A DNA stretch of 10,295 nucleotides. It comes from Chloroflexota bacterium (GTDB lineage: Bacteria; Chloroflexota; Anaerolineae; Anaerolineales; DRMV01). The stretch's first letter is position 1; every line of letters begins with the position of its first letter. The notes under the pieces are model-generated. The model made no database searches, was not told the DNA's origin, and saw nothing but the letters and a program-made list of their open reading frames with translations. The position numbers were made by a program, and so were the translations under genes. The stretch lies in contig JAADEN010000057.1 of the NCBI GenBank assembly GCA_013153375.1, forward strand, positions 1 through 10,295. The letters are read 5' to 3'. This document shows, piece by piece, positions 5,879-10,295 of this stretch.

Positions 5879-6550
5879 TCAGTCGGTGGCCGAGGCGCGC
5901 GGCTGCTGCCGACGGTGCTTCCAGTACTCCCACACCATGGGCAGCACCGAGACCAGGATGATGCCGATCACCGCGTAGTGGAAGTTCGCCTTGATGATGG
6001 GGATGTTGCCGAAGAAGTAGCCCAGGAACAGGAACAACCCCACCCAGGCCAGCGCGCCGACCACATTGTAGTAGATGAAGCGGCTGTAATTCATCGCGCC
6101 GATGCCGGCCACGAAGGGCACGAAGGTGCGCACGATGGGCACGAAGCGGCCCAGGACCACCGCGAAGCCGCCGTATTTGTCGTAGAACTCCTGGGTGCGG
6201 ATGAGGTGCTCCTCTTTGAGCACCTTCTTGAGCCACCGGTTTTGGGTTTGGAACAGGCGCAGGCCCAGGCGGTGCCCGATCCAATAGTTCACCGTATCGC
6301 CCAGGATGGCGGCCGAGGCCAGGAGGAGGAAGAGCAGGGCCACATTCATCTGGCCCAGCGCGGCGAAAGTGCCCGCGGCGAAGATCAGCGAATCGCCGGG
6401 CAGGAAGGGCGTGACCACCAAACCGGTCTCGAGGAAGATGATGACCACCAGCAGGACATAGGTCCACGGGCCCAGCACCTCCAGCGCGGTGGTCAGGTGC
6501 TTGTCGAGGTGCAAGAACAGGTCAATGACGAACTTCAGCCATTCGGGCAT
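5879..6550 (-). CDS. DedA family membrane protein
   Basis: The 223-residue integral membrane protein is of the DedA (VTT/SNARE-associated) family, whose bacterial members act in membrane homeostasis and lipid-carrier flipping. Family hallmarks are E41 in FLETG, FLPGDSLIFAAG at 49-60, and GRFVPIVRTFVPFVAGIG at 134-151 with its paired arginines. Hydrophobic stretches near residues 28-48, 68-90, 140-180 and 190-206 give about five or six membrane segments. The C-terminal tail is short and basic. The ATG at 6550 has AAAGGAG at 6559-6565, eight bases upstream. It is the first gene of the dedA-yraN-miaA operon and has an extended -10 promoter about 100 bases upstream. Which lipid or carrier it handles cannot be read from the sequence. 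Confidence 0.94.
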   Translation of the reverse strand: MPEWLKFVIDLFLHLDKHLTTALEVLGPWTYVLLVVIIFLETGLVVTPFLPGDSLIFAAGTFAALGQMNVALLFLLLASAAILGDTVNYWIGHRLGLRLFQTQNRWLKKVLKEEHLIRTQEFYDKYGGFAVVLGRFVPIVRTFVPFVAGIGAMNYSRFIYYNVVGALAWVGLFLFLGYFFGNIPIIKANFHYAVIGIILVSVLPMVWEYWKHRRQQPRASATD

Positions 6551-6605
6551 CGAAGGCGCTCCTTTCTGCGGGAAAACTCAAGCGGCCACGGTGTGGTGGT
6601 CGCCC

Positions 6606-6621
6606 CGCGCCGCGCGGCGCG
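6606..6621. repeat. Perfect 16-base GC palindrome in the dedA leader
   Basis: CGCGCCGCGCGGCGCG is identical on both strands and lies between the -10 box and the start codon of the dedA-family gene. Further GC-rich inverted stretches follow up to 6640. As leader RNA it could form a stem, but no known riboswitch motif is visible in it. Confidence 0.65.
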
Positions 6622-6652
6622 TCCGGCGCGCCCCGCGGCATGACGGAGGGGA

Positions 6653-6661
6653 ATTATAACA
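6653..6661 (-). promoter_or_regulatory. Extended -10 promoter of the dedA-yraN-miaA operon
   Basis: On the minus strand TGTTATAAT gives a perfect TATAAT with a TG one base upstream. It lies about 100 bases before the dedA ATG, in the only AT-rich patch of the area. No -35 box is recognisable, as is common for extended -10 promoters. The upstream side is the heptad repeat block. Confidence 0.6.
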
Positions 6662-6668
6662 AAAGTGG

Positions 6669-6730
6669 GGAGCAACGAGCGGGGAGCAAGAAGCAAGGAG
6701 CGGGGAGCGAAAGGCGCTCCCCGCTCGTTG
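6669..6730. repeat. Heptanucleotide tandem repeat block with inverted arm
   Basis: Six consecutive heptads of form GRAGCRR or close to it fill 6669-6710: GGAGCAA, CGAGCGG, GGAGCAA, GAAGCAA, GGAGCGG, GGAGCGA. An inverted copy at 6715-6730 can pair in two alternative ways. One is a 12-bp stem with 6698-6709 and the other a 15-bp stem with 6673-6687. The block fills the gap between the gcv operon and the dedA promoter and does not look like coding sequence. It is reminiscent of the short heptanucleotide repeats described in filamentous cyanobacteria. Confidence 0.8.
6698..6726 (-). terminator. Likely terminator hairpin of the gcv operon
   Basis: On the minus strand a perfect 12-bp stem with a five-base loop lies 25 bases after the gcvPB stop codon. 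It is followed by the T-rich stretch CTTGCTTCTTGCTCC. The tail is not a pure U-tract, so termination strength is uncertain. The stem is built from the heptad repeats listed separately. Confidence 0.5.
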
Positions 6731-6751
6731 GCGTGTCGGTCGGAAAGGGGA

Positions 6752-8230
6752 CTACTTCTTCGCCCAGTCGAACCAGGTGAGCACCAGTTCGCGCGCGGCC
6801 TTGACCTCGTCCACCCGGCCGAAGGGGGTGGTGTGCGGCGCTTCGTGCAGCACCTCGGGGTTTTCGTGGGCCTCGCGCGCGATTTGCTTCATGGCCGCGG
6901 CGAACGCGTCCAGGGTGTCCTTGCTCTCGGTCTCGGTGGGTTCGATCATCAGCGCCTCGGGCACGATGAGCGGGAAGTAGTTGGTGGGCGGATGGAAGCC
7001 GAAGTCCATCAGCCGCTTGGAGATATCCAGCGCGCGCACGCCGGGCGCGTCTTCCCAGCGACCCTCGGCCACGAACTCGTGCTTGCACAGGCGGTTGTAG
7101 GGGATGTGGTAGGTGTCCTGCAGCAGCACCCGCAAGTAGTTGGCGTTGAGCACCGCGTCCTCGGCCACCTGGCGCAGGCCGTCCGCGCCCAGGATGAGGA
7201 TGTAGGTCAAGGCGCGCACCATGACGCCGAAGTGGCCGTAGAAGGCCTTGACCCGCCCGATGCTGCGCTTGGGCGTGACCAGGCCGAAGGTGGGCAGGCC
7301 GTCTTCCTCATCCTCGTCCACCACGGCCACGATGGGGCTGGGCAGGAAGTCCACCAGGTGCTCGGCCACGGCCACGGGGCCCGAGCCCGGCCCGCCGCCG
7401 CCGTGGGGCGTGGAGAAGGTCTTGTGCAGGTTCAGGTGCACCACATCGAAGCCCATGTCGCCGAAGCGGGCGATGCCCAGCAGCGCGTTCAGGTTCGCGC
7501 CGTCGCCGTACACCAGCCCGCCCGCGTCGTGCACGGCCTGCACCACTTCCTCGATGTGCTCCTCGAACAGCCCCAGGGTGTTGGGGTTGGTGATCATCAG
7601 GCCCACCAGGGTGTCGTCGCACTCGGCCTTGAGTTTCTCCAGGTCGATGTTGCCGCGCGCGTCCGAGGGTATCTCCACCACCCGCATCCCGCTCATGGCC
7701 GACGACGCGGGGTTGGTGCCGTGCGCGGAGTCGGGCACCAGAATCTTGTTGCGCTTGGTGTCGCCCCGGCTGCGGTGGTAGGCCCGCATGATGAGCACGC
7801 CGGTGAGTTCGCCGTGCGCGCCCGCGGCCGGTTGCAGGCTCACCCCGGCCATACCGGTGATTTCCTTCAGATACTCTTGCAGATAATACATCAGCGCCAG
7901 CGCGCCCTGCACCGTCTCTTCGGGCTGCAAGGGGTGCACCTGCGTGAAGCCCGGCAGGCGGGCCATGTCCTCGTTGATCTTGGGGTTGTACTTCATGGTG
8001 CACGACCCCAAGGGGTAGAAGTTGATGTCCACGCCGTGATTGAACTGCGAGAGGCGGGTGTAGTGGCGCACCACATCCACCTCCGACACCTCGGGCAACG
8101 GCAGGTCGTCGCGCACCAGCCCCGCGGGCAGGTCTGCCAGGGGCACATCCGCGGCGGGGAAGCGCACGGCACGCCGGCCCGGGGACGACAGTTCCACCAA
8201 CAGGGGTTCGCGAATCTTGATCTCGCTCAT
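6752..8230 (-). CDS. gcvPB: Glycine dehydrogenase (decarboxylating) subunit 2
   Basis: The 492-residue PLP-carrying half of the glycine cleavage P protein decarboxylates glycine and passes the aminomethyl group to the lipoyl arm of GcvH, together with GcvPA. The PLP lysine is K270 in HLNLHKTFSTPHGGGGPG, followed by the glycine-rich loop. Other family stretches are FYPLGSCTMKYNP (71-83), LQPAAGAHGE (132-141) and DSAHGTNPASS (167-177). The ATG at 8230 is chosen because GGAGGA at 8237-8242 lies six bases upstream and the conserved protein begins there. An upstream in-frame ATG at 8272 would overlap the end of gcvPA. It is the last gene of the operon, 25 bases after gcvPA. No inactivating change is seen. 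Confidence 0.97.
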   Translation of the reverse strand: MSEIKIREPLLVELSSPGRRAVRFPAADVPLADLPAGLVRDDLPLPEVSEVDVVRHYTRLSQFNHGVDINFYPLGSCTMKYNPKINEDMARLPGFTQVHPLQPEETVQGALALMYYLQEYLKEITGMAGVSLQPAAGAHGELTGVLIMRAYHRSRGDTKRNKILVPDSAHGTNPASSAMSGMRVVEIPSDARGNIDLEKLKAECDDTLVGLMITNPNTLGLFEEHIEEVVQAVHDAGGLVYGDGANLNALLGIARFGDMGFDVVHLNLHKTFSTPHGGGGPGSGPVAVAEHLVDFLPSPIVAVVDEDEEDGLPTFGLVTPKRSIGRVKAFYGHFGVMVRALTYILILGADGLRQVAEDAVLNANYLRVLLQDTYHIPYNRLCKHEFVAEGRWEDAPGVRALDISKRLMDFGFHPPTNYFPLIVPEALMIEPTETESKDTLDAFAAAMKQIAREAHENPEVLHEAPHTTPFGRVDEVKAARELVLTWFDWAKK

Positions 8231-8255
8231 GGGGATTCCTCCATCTCGGGCCGGG

Positions 8256-9614
8256 TCAGGCCGCGGCTTCACGCGCGATTTCGTCCAGCGCCGCGGCCAG
8301 CAAGTCGATCTCGTCTTTGGTGTTCATCTCCGTCACCGCGACGAGCATGTGCCGATCCAGGCTGGGGAAGTCCTGCGACAGGTCGTAGCCGCCGAAGATG
8401 CCGTAGTCCAGCAGGCGGCGGTTGATTTCGGCCACGGGCAGGGGCGTCTTGAGGGTGAACTCGTTGAAGAAGGGCGCCTCGGGGAAGGCCAGTTCGTAGC
8501 CCTCCAGTCCGGCCAGGCGCTGGGCCGCGTAGTGGGCCTTGTGGTAGTTCAACTCGGCCACCTTGCGCAGCCCCTCTTTGCCCAGCAGGCCCAGGTACAC
8601 CGTCGCGGCCAGGGCCATGAGCGCGTTGTTGGTGCAGATGTTGGAAGTGGCCCGCGCCCGGCGGATGTGCTGCTCGCGCGCGGTCAGGGTGAGCACATAG
8701 GCCCGCTGGCCCCGGGTGTCCACCGTTTCGCCCACGATGCGGCCGGCCATCTTGCGCACATACTTCTTGCGGGTGGCGAAGATGCCCAGGTACGGCCCGC
8801 CGAAGGACAGGGGGATGCCCAGGGGCTGGCCTTCCGCGGTCACGATGTCCGCGCCCATGTCGCCGGGGGCCTTGAGCAGCCCCAGGGCCAGGGGGTTGAC
8901 CGCGATGCCGAACAGCGCGCCCTTGGCGTGCACGGCCTCGGCCAGTTCGGTGAAGTCGTACACCCGGCCGAAGAAGTCGGGGTACTGCACCATGACCAGA
9001 CTGGTGCGGTCGTCCACCGCGTCCAGCAGGCTCATGGGATCCGCGGTGGGGTCGCCCTCGTGGGGCACCACGATCTCCCGGTCCGACGCGTCGTAGTAGG
9101 TGTGCACCGTGGCCAGGGCCTGAGGGTGCAACGCGGACGAGAGCACGGCCTTGGGCCGCTTGCCGCGGAACACATGATAGGCCATGTTCACGGCCTCCGC
9201 GACCGCGGTCGCGCCGTCGTACATGGACGCGTTGGACACCTCCATGCCCGTGAGCGCGCACACCAGGCTCTGGAACTCGAAGATGGCGTGCAGCGTGCCC
9301 TGGGAGACCTCGGGCTGGTACGGCGTGTAGGCCGTGTAGAACTCGCCCCGCCGCAAGATGTGGTCCACCACCGCGGGCACATAGTGGTGATACGCGCCCG
9401 CGCCCAGGAAGGACGCGAAGTCCCTCACGGTCAGGTTGGCGTCGGCCAGGCTCTGCATCTCCTCGGCCGCTTCCATCTCGGTCATGGCCGGGGGCAGGTT
9501 CATTTGCGGATAGCGGTACTTGGCGGGCACATCGGAGAACAAGTCCTCCATGCGCTGGACGCCGATGACCTCCAGCATGGCCCGCCGCTCTTCGGGCGTG
9601 TTCGGCGTGTACAT
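8256..9614 (-). CDS. gcvPA: Glycine dehydrogenase (decarboxylating) subunit 1
   Basis: The 452-residue N-terminal-type half of the split P protein pairs with GcvPB. It has the PLP-enzyme fold without the PLP lysine. Family stretches include FLGAGAYHHYVP (69-80), YTPYQPEVSQGTL (96-108) and the ASMYDGATA segment (129-137). The frame could open at a TTG at 9620, but AAGGAG at 9621-9626 would then touch the start codon. The ATG at 9614, six bases from that Shine-Dalgarno site, is the better start. It lies 24 bases after gcvH and 25 before gcvPB, as expected for one transcript. The split P protein is usual in Gram-positive, thermophilic and many other bacteria, in contrast to the single long GcvP of proteobacteria. 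Confidence 0.97.
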   Translation of the reverse strand: MYTPNTPEERRAMLEVIGVQRMEDLFSDVPAKYRYPQMNLPPAMTEMEAAEEMQSLADANLTVRDFASFLGAGAYHHYVPAVVDHILRRGEFYTAYTPYQPEVSQGTLHAIFEFQSLVCALTGMEVSNASMYDGATAVAEAVNMAYHVFRGKRPKAVLSSALHPQALATVHTYYDASDREIVVPHEGDPTADPMSLLDAVDDRTSLVMVQYPDFFGRVYDFTELAEAVHAKGALFGIAVNPLALGLLKAPGDMGADIVTAEGQPLGIPLSFGGPYLGIFATRKKYVRKMAGRIVGETVDTRGQRAYVLTLTAREQHIRRARATSNICTNNALMALAATVYLGLLGKEGLRKVAELNYHKAHYAAQRLAGLEGYELAFPEAPFFNEFTLKTPLPVAEINRRLLDYGIFGGYDLSQDFPSLDRHMLVAVTEMNTKDEIDLLAAALDEIAREAAA

Positions 9615-9638
9615 AGGCAACTCCTTATGCTCGGCGGC

Positions 9639-10031
9639 TCAGTGCTCCCGTTCCTCGCAATACTTGGCGTAGGCTTCCGCGTCCATGAGTTCGTCCAGTT
9701 CCGCGGGGTCCGCGATCTCCAGGCGCACCATCCAGGCGTCGCCGTAGGGGTCGCTGTTGACCACCTCGGGGGTGTCGGCCAACTCGTCGTTGGTGGCCAC
9801 CACCGTGCCGCTCACGGGCGCGTACACATCCGCGGCCGCCTTGACCGATTCGACCGTGGCCACGATGTCGCCCTTCTGCACCTCGTCGCCCTCCGACACG
9901 GTGATCTCCACATACACCACATCCGAGAGTTGGGCCTGGGCATAGTCGGTGATGCCCACGGTGCCGTCTTCGGGGTTGATCCACTCGTCGTTCTTGGTGT
10001 ACTTGAGATGGGGCGGAACCTTCCAGGACAT
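9639..10031 (-). CDS. gcvH: Glycine cleavage system H protein
   Basis: The 130-residue lipoyl carrier shuttles the aminomethyl group between the P and T proteins and is reoxidised by the L protein. The lipoylated lysine is K64 in the conserved ESVKAA turn. The GITDYAQAQLSDVVYVE stretch (26-42) and the C-terminal GDAWMVRLEI are typical. The ATG at 10031 has a strong AGGAGG at 10038-10043, six bases upstream. It is the first gene of the operon. Its leader carries the tandem glycine riboswitch and a terminator, so expression should rise with glycine. Lipoylation enzymes and GcvT are not in the window. Confidence 0.98.
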   Translation of the reverse strand: MSWKVPPHLKYTKNDEWINPEDGTVGITDYAQAQLSDVVYVEITVSEGDEVQKGDIVATVESVKAAADVYAPVSGTVVATNDELADTPEVVNSDPYGDAWMVRLEIADPAELDELMDAEAYAKYCEEREH

Positions 10032-10074
10032 GGCAAACCTCCTAAAGGGTGTGGGATAGGCCCCTGGGGGCCGG

Positions 10075-10117
10075 AAAACACAAAGGACACGCGCGAGGCC
10101 TTAAGCCCCCGCGTGCC
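10075..10117 (-). terminator. Terminator forming the riboswitch expression platform
   Basis: On the minus strand a GC-rich hairpin (arms about 10107-10117 and 10085-10099, with CACGCG paired to CGCGTG and a small bulge) is followed by CCTTTGTGTTTT. It stands directly after the P1 stem of aptamer 2 and before the gcvH Shine-Dalgarno site. The base of its 5' arm borders and may overlap the 3' strand of P1 (10116-10122). Glycine binding would therefore be expected to stabilise P1 and disfavour the terminator. This is inferred from layout. Confidence 0.7.
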
Positions 10118-10295
10118 CTCTGTCAACAGGCCTGAGAGATGCGCGCCCAATGGGCGCTTGCCCCGTCGGCGGCGCGGGAAGCCCGCGCACTCTCCAGAGG
10201 GCCGGGGCCGGCGGAGTCCTTTTGCCTGAGAGTTTCACCCGGCCGGGCCGGGCTTGCCCCTTCGGCGCCCGCGGCAGCGGCTCGGCCGCCCGCGG
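10116..10295 (-). ncRNA. Tandem glycine riboswitch (first aptamer cut by window edge)
   Basis: Two aptamer copies with the conserved glycine-riboswitch elements can be read on the minus strand. Aptamer 2 is complete: P1 is CCCTCTG (10201-10195) with CAGAGGG (10122-10116), the GGAGAG core is at 10190-10195, GCCGACGGGGCAAG lies at 10157-10170, and CTCTCAGG at 10131-10138. Aptamer 1 shows GCGCCGAAGGGGCAAG (10253-10268) and CTCTCAGG followed by CAAAAGG (10218-10232). Its opening GGAGAG lies beyond the right edge. The linker between the copies is short, as usual. It controls the downstream glycine cleavage genes, a classic association. Confidence 0.93.

Noticed and set aside
6665..8425. 586-codon open frame on the plus strand
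   Set aside because: It runs antisense to gcvPB, starts within the repeat block, and has His/Gly/Arg/Val-rich composition with no domain; a shadow of GC-rich codon use.
8217..10229. 670-codon open frame on the plus strand
   Set aside because: Antisense to gcvPA, gcvH and the riboswitch, with low-complexity composition; the minus-strand genes are unmistakable.

Overview
The window is a GC-rich bacterial chromosome segment with closely packed housekeeping genes and no phage, insertion sequence, CRISPR or defence genes. A split glycine decarboxylase (gcvPA and gcvPB), a bacterial TyrRS with a C-terminal S4 domain, strong Shine-Dalgarno sites and very high GC suggest Chloroflexota, perhaps Anaerolineae. 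That assignment is an inference from gene style, not from a marker comparison.

Left part (1-1302, minus strand): the first 92 codons of a NeuA-type cytidylyltransferase run off the left edge, and a DegV-family fatty-acid-binding protein lies upstream of it. A long hairpin separates the two.

Middle (1391-4566, plus strand): a near-consensus sigma-70-type promoter drives tRNA-Phe(GAA), tRNA-Gly(GCC) and tRNA-Cys(GCA). A terminator-like hairpin lies between Gly and Cys and a second terminator follows Cys. Next come tyrS, a 27-codon Met-rich small ORF, a terminator-like hairpin, and a PLP enzyme of the Cys/Met metabolism family. The small ORF, hairpin and PLP gene together look like a possible leader-peptide attenuator, which is the most interesting candidate in the window.

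Right part (4526-10295, minus strand): dedA-family gene, yraN and miaA form a tight operon read from an extended -10 promoter. Upstream is the glycine cleavage operon gcvH-gcvPA-gcvPB, headed by a tandem glycine riboswitch whose first aptamer is cut by the right edge. A terminator hairpin between riboswitch and gcvH forms the expression platform. gcvT is not in this operon. A short block of heptanucleotide repeats with an inverted arm separates the gcv operon from the dedA promoter.

Functional links: gcvH and gcvPA/PB act together in glycine breakdown and are sensed through the riboswitch. The tRNAs, tyrS and miaA all serve translation. The remaining genes look like unlinked housekeeping functions. 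Most long ORFs on the strand opposite real genes are GC-bias shadows and are not annotated.
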